From SAR116 cluster bacterium MED-G06 (GTDB lineage: Bacteria > Pseudomonadota > Alphaproteobacteria > Puniceispirillales > Puniceispirillaceae), in contig NTKV01000004.1 in assembly GCA_002457745.1 (NCBI GenBank), forward strand, positions 1-41,578: DNA of 41,578 bases, written 5' to 3'. The position numbers and the translations under genes were made by a program. The notes beneath the pieces are model-generated. The model saw only the letters and a program-made list of their open reading frames with translations. It was not told the DNA's origin and searched no databases. Positions 34,359 to 41,578 of this stretch are shown here, in pieces (positions within the stretch are counted from its first letter, which is position 1; every line of letters starts with the position of its first letter).

Positions 34359-35162
34359 ATGACCGTTTCCATTCATCCCACAGCAATCGTCGACCCCAAG
34401 GTCAATCTTGGCGAGAATGTCGAAATTGGTCCTTATTGTGTGATCGGTGCCGATGTCACGCTTGGAGACCGCGTCCGTCTGATGTCGCATGTGGTGATTG
34501 ATGGCCACACGACGCTTGGCGCGGATTGCGAAGTGCATCCTTTCGCCGTTCTGGGGCATCCGCCGCAGCATACCCGATATGCCGGAGAAGCCTCGACTCT
34601 CGAGATCGGTCATCATTGCGTCATTCGCGAACATGTCACCATGCACCCCGGAACAGCCATCGATTCGATGACCACCCGTGTTGGCAGTCACGGTCTGTTT
34701 CTGGTTGCCTCGCATGTGGCGCATGATTGCGTTGTTGGTGACCATGTAATCTTCGCCAACAATGCCTCGCTTGGTGGGCATGCGAAAATCGGGAACCATG
34801 TGATGATGGGGGGCTTTGCCACCGTGCAGCAATGGTGCCGTGTCGGTGATCACGCCATGGTGGCGTCGCAGACCGCTGTCGACAGTGATGTGATCCCGTT
34901 TGCCATCGCTGTCGGGAACCGGGCCTGTCTGACCGGGATCAATGTGATTGGACTGTCGCGGCGCGGGTTTGGTGAAGAGACGGTCGCGTCGCTTCGCAGA
35001 TTGTATCGTGAGGTGTTCCGGGGCACCGGTGTGTTCCGCGACAGGCTGGCGGCGGCGCGTGCCGCCTATGAAGGCAATGAAGAAGCCTCCCAGATTTTCG
35101 ACTTCATCGATGCTGCAGGCCGCAACGGTGTGTGCCAGGCGGCTGGCCCGCAAGGGACGTAG
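34359..35162 (+). CDS. lpxA: UDP-N-acetylglucosamine O-acyltransferase
   Basis: First step of lipid A synthesis: moves a 3-hydroxyacyl chain from ACP to the 3-position of UDP-GlcNAc. The 267-residue protein is a left-handed beta-helix from the start (IHPTAIVDPKVNLGENVEIG), with the catalytic His122 in SHVAHDCVVGDH, then NNASLGGHAKIGNHV, and a C-terminal helical domain (NVIGLSRRGFGEETVASLRRLYR). It follows fabZ after 42 bases and precedes lpxI by ten. Acyl chain length cannot be told with confidence from the sequence alone. Confidence 0.97.
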   Translation: MTVSIHPTAIVDPKVNLGENVEIGPYCVIGADVTLGDRVRLMSHVVIDGHTTLGADCEVHPFAVLGHPPQHTRYAGEASTLEIGHHCVIREHVTMHPGTAIDSMTTRVGSHGLFLVASHVAHDCVVGDHVIFANNASLGGHAKIGNHVMMGGFATVQQWCRVGDHAMVASQTAVDSDVIPFAIAVGNRACLTGINVIGLSRRGFGEETVASLRRLYREVFRGTGVFRDRLAAARAAYEGNEEASQIFDFIDAAGRNGVCQAAGPQGT

Positions 35163-35172
35163 GGAGGTCGGG

Positions 35173-35973
35173 ATGGCCAGACTGGCGGTAATTGCCGGGC
35201 AGGGGGAATTGCCTGTCACGCTTGCCAGCAGCGCCAGCCACCGAGGCGAGGATGTCGTGATCTTTGCGATCATCGGTCAGGCCGATGCCGATTTCAGCAG
35301 CTTTGCGACGCATGATGTTGCGCTTGGTACCATCGGAAAGACGCGCGAGATGATGCGTGACGCCGGCTGCGACCGGGTGGTGATGGCAGGCAAGATCAGG
35401 CGTCCGTCCCTGGCCCAGCTGAAGCCGGATGCCGCAGCTATTGGGCTGCTGGCGCGTGCTGTTGGCCGCGGTGACGACGCTCTTCTTCGGGGTATCAGCG
35501 CGTTTTTTGCCGAGGCCGGGATTGAGACTGTCTCGCCGGACAGCCTGATGCCGCAGGCTGTGATGCCGTCAGGCGTCCTGACCGGCGAAATCAATGCTGC
35601 CGCCAGTGGTGATATCGAACTGGGCATCGGCGTGCTGGAGGCCCTTGGCGGCCATGATGTCGGGCAGGGGGTCATCATTCAGGATGCGCGGGTCATCGCT
35701 GTGGAGGCGGCCGAGGGCACGGATGAGATGCTACGCCGTGTCGTTCCGCTTCTTGATCCGGCAGCGCCGCCGGCTGTGTTCGTCAAACGTCGCAAGGCCG
35801 GTCAGGATACCCGGCTTGACCTGCCTGTGGTTGGCGCTGACACGCTGCGGCTTGCGGCGGCTGCGGGTATCTCCATCCTCGCGCTAGAGGCGGATGGGGT
35901 GCTGTTGGCTGGAGCGCCTGACGATCTGTGGGAACTGGCTGCCAGCCTGAAACTGACGGTGGTGGGCCTTTGA
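35173..35973 (+). CDS. lpxI: UDP-2,3-diacylglucosamine diphosphatase LpxI
   Basis: Hydrolyses UDP-2,3-diacylglucosamine to lipid X, the fourth lipid A step. LpxI is the form used by alphaproteobacteria and others that lack LpxH, and it attacks the other phosphorus atom of the diphosphate. The 266-residue protein begins MARLAVIAGQGELPVTLA and shows VVMAGKIRRPSL, a SPDSLMPQAVMPSGVL stretch, QGVIIQDARVIAVEAAEGTDEM, and the C-terminal FVKRRKAGQDTRLDLPVVG. The frame is open upstream into lpxA, but AGGGAGG at 35161-35167 precedes the ATG at 35173. Its stop overlaps the lpxB TTG start. Confidence 0.94.
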   Translation: MARLAVIAGQGELPVTLASSASHRGEDVVIFAIIGQADADFSSFATHDVALGTIGKTREMMRDAGCDRVVMAGKIRRPSLAQLKPDAAAIGLLARAVGRGDDALLRGISAFFAEAGIETVSPDSLMPQAVMPSGVLTGEINAAASGDIELGIGVLEALGGHDVGQGVIIQDARVIAVEAAEGTDEMLRRVVPLLDPAAPPAVFVKRRKAGQDTRLDLPVVGADTLRLAAAAGISILALEADGVLLAGAPDDLWELAASLKLTVVGL

Positions 35974-37127
35974 CAGCACCTGTCTTCATCCTGGCTGGAG
36001 AGCCGTCCGGTGACCGGCTTGCCGCCAGCCTGATGGAGGCTGTGAATGGCGGCTGGGGACAGCAGGACTGGATCGGTGTGGGCGGACCGGCGATGCGCGC
36101 CCAAGGGCTTGCCGGCTCTGTTGATATGGAAGCGCTGACGGTCTTTGGTTTTGGGGCTGCTCTTGCCGCCTATCCTAGGCTGTCGCGCCTTGCGGACCGG
36201 CTTGTCGACCAGATTGTCCAGGCACGACCAAAAGCCGTGATCACCGTGGATGTAAAGGGCTTTTCACTTCGTCTGGCGATGCGGTTGAAACGCCGTATGG
36301 CACAGCTTGGCTGGTCGGCCCCGATCATTCATTGTGTCGCGCCGACGGTCTGGGCGTGGGGGGCGTGGCGGCGACACCGGGTGGCGCGTGCTGTCGACGG
36401 GTTGCTGTGTCTGTTTCCGTTCGAGCCTGCCTATTTCGACGAGCTTGATGTGAAAACGCATTTCATCGGGCATCCCGAGGCGTTCAATCCTGTCTATGAG
36501 CGCCCGCAGCGTGTCGGGGCCGGAGGGGCGGTGCACCTGACGATTCTTCCGGGAAGCCGGCGTGGTGAAATCAGACACATTCTCGACCCGATGCTGTCGG
36601 CATTCGGGATGATGACGAAGAGGCATCCCGGGATCACCGCCAGCATCCCCACCCTGCCGCGGCTGGCACCGGAGATCGCCTCCGGCTGTGCCAGACATGG
36701 GGTAGAGGGCGTGGTGGAGATCGACCAGTCGGAAGGCGCGTTGTTCACTGCCTTGGCAAGGTCGGACGCAGTTCTGGCGGCTTCGGGAACGGTGACGCTG
36801 CAGACCGCGCTTTACGGCATTCCGGGCGTTGCCTGCTATATCGCGCCAAAGCTGTCTGCCGCGATCGGGCGGCGTCTGGTGCGTATGGACCGGGTCATCC
36901 TGCCCAATGCGCTTCTCGACCGCGAAGTCTATCCCTTCCTGTTTCAGGACGCCGCCACACCGCAAGCCATGGCTGATGGGGTGGCGGCTGTTCTGGCAGA
37001 CAAGAGCGCAATGACGCGCGCCACAGAGGATGCCTCCCTGTTGCGCGATCAGCTTCGTGGCGGGGCAACGAGGTTCGAAACCAAGGTTGGCGACGCGCTG
37101 GCTGAATGGTTTGGTCCGCGCAGCTGA
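35970..37127 (+). CDS. lpxB: lipid-A-disaccharide synthase
   Basis: GT-B glycosyltransferase (family GT19) joining lipid X to UDP-2,3-diacylglucosamine to form the lipid A disaccharide. The 385-residue protein begins with FILAGEPSGDRLAASLM, the family hallmark, then GVGGPAMRAQGL, the TVDVKGFSLRLA strand, HCVAPTVWAWGAWR, FIGHPE and LPGSRRGEI. The C-terminal half has AASGTVTLQTALYGIPGV, the sugar-nucleotide region. I take a TTG at 35970 in the lpxI stop (TTGA) as the start; a GTG at 35928 would put 14 unrelated residues before the first strand. It converges on gltA with a 16-base gap. Confidence 0.95.
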   Translation: MTAPVFILAGEPSGDRLAASLMEAVNGGWGQQDWIGVGGPAMRAQGLAGSVDMEALTVFGFGAALAAYPRLSRLADRLVDQIVQARPKAVITVDVKGFSLRLAMRLKRRMAQLGWSAPIIHCVAPTVWAWGAWRRHRVARAVDGLLCLFPFEPAYFDELDVKTHFIGHPEAFNPVYERPQRVGAGGAVHLTILPGSRRGEIRHILDPMLSAFGMMTKRHPGITASIPTLPRLAPEIASGCARHGVEGVVEIDQSEGALFTALARSDAVLAASGTVTLQTALYGIPGVACYIAPKLSAAIGRRLVRMDRVILPNALLDREVYPFLFQDAATPQAMADGVAAVLADKSAMTRATEDASLLRDQLRGGATRFETKVGDALAEWFGPRS

Positions 37128-37143
37128 CGATGATCAGAGGTGA

Positions 37144-38451
37144 TCAGCGCTTGCCCATGCCGACATAGGCGCGCTCTGTTGGACCGGTGTAGAGCTGTCG
37201 TGGCCGCCCGATCCGTTGCATCGGATCGGTGATCATCTCGTTCCACTGTGCGACCCAGCCGACAGTCCGCGCCACAGCAAACAGGACCGTGAACATCGAG
37301 GTCGGGAAGCCCATCGCCTTCAGAATGATTCCCGAATAGAAATCAACATTGGGGTAGAGCTTTTTATCGATGAAATACTGATCCTTAAGTGCCATATCTT
37401 CAAGTTCCATGGCAAGCTCAAGAAGGGGATCATGGACACCAAGATCGTCAAGAACCTGATGGCATGTCTCGCGCAGAACCTTGGCGCGTGGATCAAAATT
37501 CTTGTAGACGCGGTGGCCGAAGCCGAACAGGCGGAACGGGTCTTCGCGATCACGGGCGCGTTCGACATATTCCGGAATGTTGTCCTTGTGCCCGATTTCA
37601 TTGAGCATGTTGAGGACAGCTTCGTTGGCACCGCCATGTGCCGGCCCCCACAGGGACGCGATACCGGCCGCAATGCAGGCGAACGGGTTGGCGCCAGAGG
37701 AGCCTGCCAGACGCACGGTCGAGGTCGAGGCGTTCTGTTCATGGTCAGCGTGGAGGATAAAGATCTTGTCCATCGCGCGCGCCACAATCGGGCTGATTTC
37801 ATAGTCCTCTGCCGGCACTGCAAAGCACATATGCAGGAAATTCTCGGCGTAGGAGAGATTGTTGCGCGGATAGTTGAAGGGCTGGCCAAGCGAGTATTTG
37901 TAGGCCATCGCCGCCAGCGTCGGGATCTTCGCGATCAGACGCCGTGAGGCAATCATCCGCTGCGTCGGGTCATGGATATCGGTGCTGTCGTGATAGAAGG
38001 CGGACAGAGCGCCGACCACACCACACATGATGGCCATCGGGTGCGCGTCGCGACGGAAGCCGCGATAGAAGATGGACAGCTGTTCATGCACCATCGTATG
38101 GCGGGTGATGGCGTTGTCGAATTCGGCTTTCTGCTCGGCATTCGGCAGTTCACCGTCAAGAAGAAGATAGGCCACTTCGAGGAAGTCGGCATTGTTGGCA
38201 AGCTCTTCGATCGGATAACCGCGATGCAGCAGCACACCCTGATCCCCATCGATATAGGTCAGGCCGGATTTGCATGAACCGGTCGCGCCATAGCCGGGAT
38301 CAAAGGTGAACATCCCGGTTTGCCCGTACAACTGGCGGACATCCAGAACATCAGGCCCGATTGAGCCGTCAATCACCGGCAATGTAACGCTGTCACCACT
38401 GCTGTTGTCGGTAAGGGTGACTGTTTTCTGGGTGTCAGTGTCTGCGGCCAT
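37144..38451 (-). CDS. gltA: citrate synthase (type II)
   Basis: Condenses acetyl-CoA and oxaloacetate, the entry to the TCA cycle. The 435-residue protein is the hexameric NADH-regulated type by length and N-terminal domain. The catalytic residues are in [11 protein letters not shown] and in [15 protein letters not shown], with [12 protein letters not shown] between. The N-terminal strand region [22 protein letters not shown] is typical. The frame opens at a GTG at 38463, but the ATG at 38451 has GAGG six bases upstream, so I use it. It lies downstream of gltX in the same direction with a 98-base gap that holds a GCGCCA/TGGCGC dyad. Confidence 0.96.
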   Translation of the reverse strand: MAADTDTQKTVTLTDNSSGDSVTLPVIDGSIGPDVLDVRQLYGQTGMFTFDPGYGATGSCKSGLTYIDGDQGVLLHRGYPIEELANNADFLEVAYLLLDGELPNAEQKAEFDNAITRHTMVHEQLSIFYRGFRRDAHPMAIMCGVVGALSAFYHDSTDIHDPTQRMIASRRLIAKIPTLAAMAYKYSLGQPFNYPRNNLSYAENFLHMCFAVPAEDYEISPIVARAMDKIFILHADHEQNASTSTVRLAGSSGANPFACIAAGIASLWGPAHGGANEAVLNMLNEIGHKDNIPEYVERARDREDPFRLFGFGHRVYKNFDPRAKVLRETCHQVLDDLGVHDPLLELAMELEDMALKDQYFIDKKLYPNVDFYSGIILKAMGFPTSMFTVLFAVARTVGWVAQWNEMITDPMQRIGRPRQLYTGPTERAYVGMGKR

Positions 38452-38549
38452 GCCTGTCCTCACAACTTCTGGCTAGAGATCTGAAAGCGCCAGCGGGATC
38501 GAGGCACGATGGCGCGCTGCACGAGGGAGGCTCTGTGTACCGTAATCCG
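38452..38549 (-). promoter_or_regulatory. gltX-gltA gap with an inverted repeat
   Basis: The 98-base gap upstream of gltA contains GCGCCA at 38487-38492 and TGGCGC at 38510-38515, a 6-bp dyad with a 17-base centre. It could be a protein-binding site for a gltA promoter or the base of an RNA hairpin. No sigma-70 hexamers stand out. Confidence 0.3.
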
Positions 38550-39926
38550 CTAGATTTTGCAAGTTGTGCGGATACGATCCGCCACCTCATCCGGGCCTAG
38601 CGCGGCAAGCACATCGATGATGGACGGGGATTGTTTCGTGCCGGTCACCGCAGCGCGGAGTGGCAGTCCGATATCCTTCATTTTCAGACTGTTGGCCTCA
38701 AGCCAGCCCTTTATGAACCCCTGCAGCATGGCGCTGTCCCAGGGGCCGGAAGGCAGGTCTCCAAGAAGCGTGGCAAGGTGTGAGCAGGCCTCCTCATCAA
38801 GAAGTGCCGCTGCATCCTCGTCAATCTCTGGTGCGCCGTCATGAATCAGGAACCCGATGCCTGCAGCGATATCGAGATGGGTCTTTGCACGGTCCTTGAG
38901 CAGCGGCATCAGCGCTGTGACCCGCGCGGCGGCATGCTGGCTTGTCGGCGTGATATGCGGCGCCACCAGATCCCACAAGGCGACATCATCCATGGCGCGG
39001 ATATAGTGGCTGTTGATATCGGCAAGCTTGTCCATGTCGAATCGCGACGGGGATCGCCCGACCTTGGCAAGGTCGAACCAGCGAACCGCATCCTCCCGGC
39101 TGATCACCTCGTCATCACCGTGGCTCCACCCAAGACGCAGAAGGTAATTCACCATGGCATCGGGAAGGAAACCCATATCCCGGTAGGCATCGACACCAAG
39201 GGCACCATGCCGCTTTGACAGTTTTGCCCCATCGGCGCCGTGGATCAGCGGGATATGGGCGAACACAGGCACCTCCCATCCCATGCCGCGATAGACCATG
39301 GTCTGGCGGAAGGCGTTGTTCAGATGGTCGTCGCCACGAATGACGTGCGTCACCCCCATGTCGTGATCATCCACCACAACGGCCAGCATGTATGTCGGGG
39401 TCCCGTCGGCGCGAAGAATCACCATGTCATCCAGCTGCGCATGCTGGACGGTGACATCGCCCTGCACCGCGTCACCGAGCGTTGTCTCGCCGCTATCGGG
39501 CATCTTCATCCGCACAACAAAGGTCTGGTCGGCATTGGGCAGGTCTGTGCTGTCGCGCCATGGCGAGCGAACCGGCTTGCCGTCCTCGCGTGCCTTGTCC
39601 CGCAATGTGGCCAGTTCCTCATCCGAGAGATAGCACCTGTAGGCGGCGCCAGCCTCGACAAGTGCCAGCGCGACCTCCGCATGCCGGTCTGCGCGCGCTG
39701 ACTGGCTGACTGCCGGTTCGTCGCCTGCAAGGCCAAGCCAGGACAAGCCGTCATGAATGGCGTCGATGGCCTCCGCGGTTGAGCGTTCGCGGTCGGTATC
39801 CTCAATCCGGAGCAGATAGGTGCCGCCATGGTGGCGGGCGAACAGCCAGTTGAACAGCGCTGTCCTTGCGCCGCCGATATGCAGAAATCCGGTTGGTGAG
39901 GGGGCAAAACGCGTGACGACGTTCAT
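38550..39926 (-). CDS. gltX: glutamyl-tRNA synthetase
   Basis: Class I synthetase charging tRNA-Glu. The 458-residue protein begins MNVVTRFAPSPTGFLHIGGA with the HIGH-type motif HIGG at 16-19, then LLRIEDTDRERS, the GDAVQGDVTVQ region, YMLAVVVDDHDMGVTHVIRGDDH and the KMSKS-type motif KLSKRHG, followed by the anticodon-binding domain. Many alphaproteobacteria have two GltX proteins and make Gln-tRNA through GatCAB; which role this one has cannot be told from the window. It is divergent from comEC with a 51-base gap and lies upstream of gltA, an arrangement common in the class. Confidence 0.95.
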   Translation of the reverse strand: MNVVTRFAPSPTGFLHIGGARTALFNWLFARHHGGTYLLRIEDTDRERSTAEAIDAIHDGLSWLGLAGDEPAVSQSARADRHAEVALALVEAGAAYRCYLSDEELATLRDKAREDGKPVRSPWRDSTDLPNADQTFVVRMKMPDSGETTLGDAVQGDVTVQHAQLDDMVILRADGTPTYMLAVVVDDHDMGVTHVIRGDDHLNNAFRQTMVYRGMGWEVPVFAHIPLIHGADGAKLSKRHGALGVDAYRDMGFLPDAMVNYLLRLGWSHGDDEVISREDAVRWFDLAKVGRSPSRFDMDKLADINSHYIRAMDDVALWDLVAPHITPTSQHAAARVTALMPLLKDRAKTHLDIAAGIGFLIHDGAPEIDEDAAALLDEEACSHLATLLGDLPSGPWDSAMLQGFIKGWLEANSLKMKDIGLPLRAAVTGTKQSPSIIDVLAALGPDEVADRIRTTCKI

Positions 39927-39960
39927 GGTCTGTTAAGGCCTCGTTGCTAATCTGTCCGGT

Positions 39961-39975
39961 CGGGGCGACGCCCCG
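39961..39975. promoter_or_regulatory. GC-rich dyad in the gltX / comEC gap
   Basis: CGGGGC at 39961-39966 and GCCCCG at 39970-39975 form a perfect 6-bp inverted repeat with a GAC centre, in the 51-base gap between divergent genes. It ends two bases before the ATG at 39978, which would hinder translation from that ATG if it folded in the mRNA. It may be an operator or a leader hairpin. Confidence 0.4.
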
Positions 39976-39977
39976 TC

Positions 39978-41578
39978 ATGCGGGCGTGTCGAAACTGGCG
40001 GCATCCTAAGCAAAGGCCCTTTGAAAGGCGAGGGGAAACCGTCATTACCCTGATCCCGGAACGCCGAATTCTGCTCTATGTTGCCGCGCTGATAGCGGGT
40101 GTGGTGCTGGCCACGCGCATGCCGGACCCGGGTCTGCCACAGCTTGTGCTGATAACCGGTGCGGCAGTGCTTGCCGCTGTTCTGGCCTGGCGCGGCATGG
40201 CCTGGCGTTGGCAGGTGATGATGGTCTGCGCCGTGTGGGGGCTTGCCGGGCTGTCTGCGGCCAGCTGGCAGCTCGCCCGCGCGCCGGCAACGCTTGCGAC
40301 AGGTGCGACGGCCAGCCTTGATGGGGTCATCGAACGGCTTGATGGTCGGCAGGATAACAGGTTGCGCGTGTGGGTGCGGGTGGAGGCTGCAGACCAGGCT
40401 GGGCGCATTCTGACCGGACATCTTGTCAGGCTGTCGGTGCGACCTGACATGTTGGCGCCTGTTGTGGGCAGTTATCTTCGGGTGCGTGCCCGCATCTACC
40501 CACCGCCGGCGCGTCTTCTTCACGGCGCGCGCGACTATGCGCTGCAGGCGCGTGTTCGCGGGGTCGTCGCCAGTGGCTATATCGTCGAAATACGCGACGT
40601 GAGGGCACCATCCGCATCGCTGCCCCTGGCTGTCCGGCTTGGCATGTTGCGCCAGGATCGTGCCGATCGCATTGCAGCCAGCATGGATGCGCCGGCTGGT
40701 GGCATTGCGGCGGCCTTGCTGATTGGCGACAGGCGGTATGTCAGCGAGGAGATCTATGATTTGTTCCGGCAGTCCGGGCTGGCGCATCTTCTGGCCATTT
40801 CAGGGCTTCATATGGGGCTGCTGTGTTTTGGGGTCATTGCCTTTCTGCGCCTGCTGGCTGCGCTCGCCCCGTCATGGGCGTGCCAGGTTCCGGTGCACAA
40901 GGTTGCGGCGGTTGGCGGCGTGGTTGCCGGCCTTTGCTATGTGCTGCTGTCGGGCCTGTCGGTCAGTGCCATTCGCGCCTTTCTGATGGCGATGCTGATC
41001 CTTGCCGCCTGGCTGGTCGACAGGCTTGGCCTGACGCTTCGCAATGTCGGTCTGGCAGCCGGGGCAATCCTGGTGGTCAACCCGATGGCGGTGTTCGGTG
41101 CCGGGTTCCAGCTGTCCTTTGCCGCGACAACCGGACTGGTGATCTGGTTCGAGACATGGCGTCACCGCACAGGGGACGGTGGCGTGGCAACCCCGCGAAT
41201 TCTGCGGTGGGCCGGTGATCTGGTCATGGCCTCCCTCATTGCCAGCGCGGCGACAACGCCGTTGACCGCGCAGCATTTTGGCACGGTCACGCCATGGGGC
41301 GTGTTGGCAAATCTTGTTGGCATTCCGTTGACCGGGATCTGGATCATGCCGTCTGGTCTGCTGGTGCTGGTCACACAGTTCCTGCCGGTTCCCCGGCTTG
41401 CCGAGTCCGTGGCGGTGGCGTTGATGGAGACAGGTATTGATCTGCTCGTCGGGACCGCGGCCCTGTTTGCCGAATTGCCGGTCTCACCACTTCGCGTGAT
41501 ACCGCCGGGCGCGCCTTTGCTGGTGATATCAGCCCTTGCCGGCCTTGTTCTGCTCTGCTGGCGGCTTCCAAGACCCGC
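39978..41578 (+). CDS. comEC: ComEC/Rec2 family DNA-uptake channel protein (3'-truncated by the window)
   Basis: Inner-membrane protein that in competent bacteria passes single-stranded DNA into the cytosol. The open frame continues to the window edge (533 codons seen; the family usually has 650-750). An N-terminal pair of membrane segments is followed by a soluble DUF4131/OB-like domain (to about residue 215) and then the Competence domain with GLAHLLAISGLHMG near 268-281, LSGLSVSAIRAFLMA and many membrane segments. The C-terminal beta-lactamase-like domain, if present, lies outside. The start is unclear. The ATG at 39978 is the only standard codon before the first membrane segment, but it has no ribosome binding site, while GAGGGG at 40030-40035 precedes an ATT at 40044. 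Many alphaproteobacteria carry comEC without known competence. Confidence 0.9.
   Translation, partial: MRACRNWRHPKQRPFERRGETVITLIPERRILLYVAALIAGVVLATRMPDPGLPQLVLITGAAVLAAVLAWRGMAWRWQVMMVCAVWGLAGLSAASWQLARAPATLATGATASLDGVIERLDGRQDNRLRVWVRVEAADQAGRILTGHLVRLSVRPDMLAPVVGSYLRVRARIYPPPARLLHGARDYALQARVRGVVASGYIVEIRDVRAPSASLPLAVRLGMLRQDRADRIAASMDAPAGGIAAALLIGDRRYVSEEIYDLFRQSGLAHLLAISGLHMGLLCFGVIAFLRLLAALAPSWACQVPVHKVAAVGGVVAGLCYVLLSGLSVSAIRAFLMAMLILAAWLVDRLGLTLRNVGLAAGAILVVNPMAVFGAGFQLSFAATTGLVIWFETWRHRTGDGGVATPRILRWAGDLVMASLIASAATTPLTAQHFGTVTPWGVLANLVGIPLTGIWIMPSGLLVLVTQFLPVPRLAESVAVALMETGIDLLVGTAALFAELPVSPLRVIPPGAPLLVISALAGLVLLCWRLPRP

Noticed and set aside
37123-37148. TGATCA repeats in the lpxB/gltA convergent gap as a terminator
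   Set aside because: Only a 5-bp GCTGA/TCAGC pairing is possible, with no T-tract; too weak to call.
39933-40787. 284-codon minus-strand frame near gltX
   Set aside because: It lies opposite the start of comEC, whose plus-strand translation is clearly a membrane protein with family motifs.

Overview
The window is a chromosomal segment of an alphaproteobacterium. It is GC-rich (roughly 60 % by eye, not computed) and almost fully coding: 38 genes are recognised and most gaps are under 100 bases. The evidence for the class is the gene content and order: folK-rpoZ-rsh, pdxJ-acpS-lepB-rnc-era-recO, a short prolyl-tRNA synthetase without the inserted editing domain, a Cys-free magnesium-type HemB, LpxI in place of LpxH, a bacterial aspartate/glutamate leucyltransferase (Bpt), and gltX head-to-head with comEC. 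The tight packing would fit a marine Rhodospirillales- or SAR116-like lineage, but that placement is a guess. No tRNA, rRNA, insertion sequence, phage gene or CRISPR array was seen.

Layout. (1) 1-3694: the start of a NYN-domain gene on the minus strand, a 325-base divergent gap with a degenerate 11-bp repeat, then folK, rpoZ and the bifunctional (p)ppGpp enzyme rsh. (2) 3765-8710: a tightly coupled run of a DUF2062 membrane protein, pdxJ, acpS, lepB, rnc, era and recO; most neighbours overlap by 4 to 8 bases. (3) 8781-14204: parC on the plus strand converges on a minus-strand set hemB-ilvA-bpt. (4) 14301-22310: a 3-hydroxyisobutyryl-CoA hydrolase-like gene, proS, a LolC/E-type permease with lolD, and dnaE. 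(5) 22507-29819: the translation and lipid block rpsB-tsf-pyrH-frr-uppS-cdsA-dxr-rseP. (6) 29916-37127: the outer-membrane block bamA-skp-lpxD-fabZ-lpxA-lpxI-lpxB. (7) 37144-41578: gltA and gltX on the minus strand, and comEC on the plus strand running off the window end.

Together the genes link growth control (Rsh, omega subunit), translation (S2, EF-Ts, RRF, aminoacyl-tRNA synthetases), RNA and DNA maintenance (RNase III, Era, RecO, topoisomerase IV, Pol III alpha) and envelope building. The envelope part covers undecaprenyl and phospholipid precursors, the early lipid A steps up to the disaccharide, outer-membrane protein assembly, lipoprotein export and signal peptidase.

I found no new biological system in this window; it is conserved housekeeping DNA. 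The unusual points are small: tandem-repeat low-complexity tails on three housekeeping proteins (DUF2062, HemB, S2), a duplicated motif in the RpoZ tail, GNRA-loop hairpins between operon genes, GC-rich dyads in two divergent gaps, an alanine at the quinolone-determining position of ParC, and an unclear, possibly non-canonical start for comEC.
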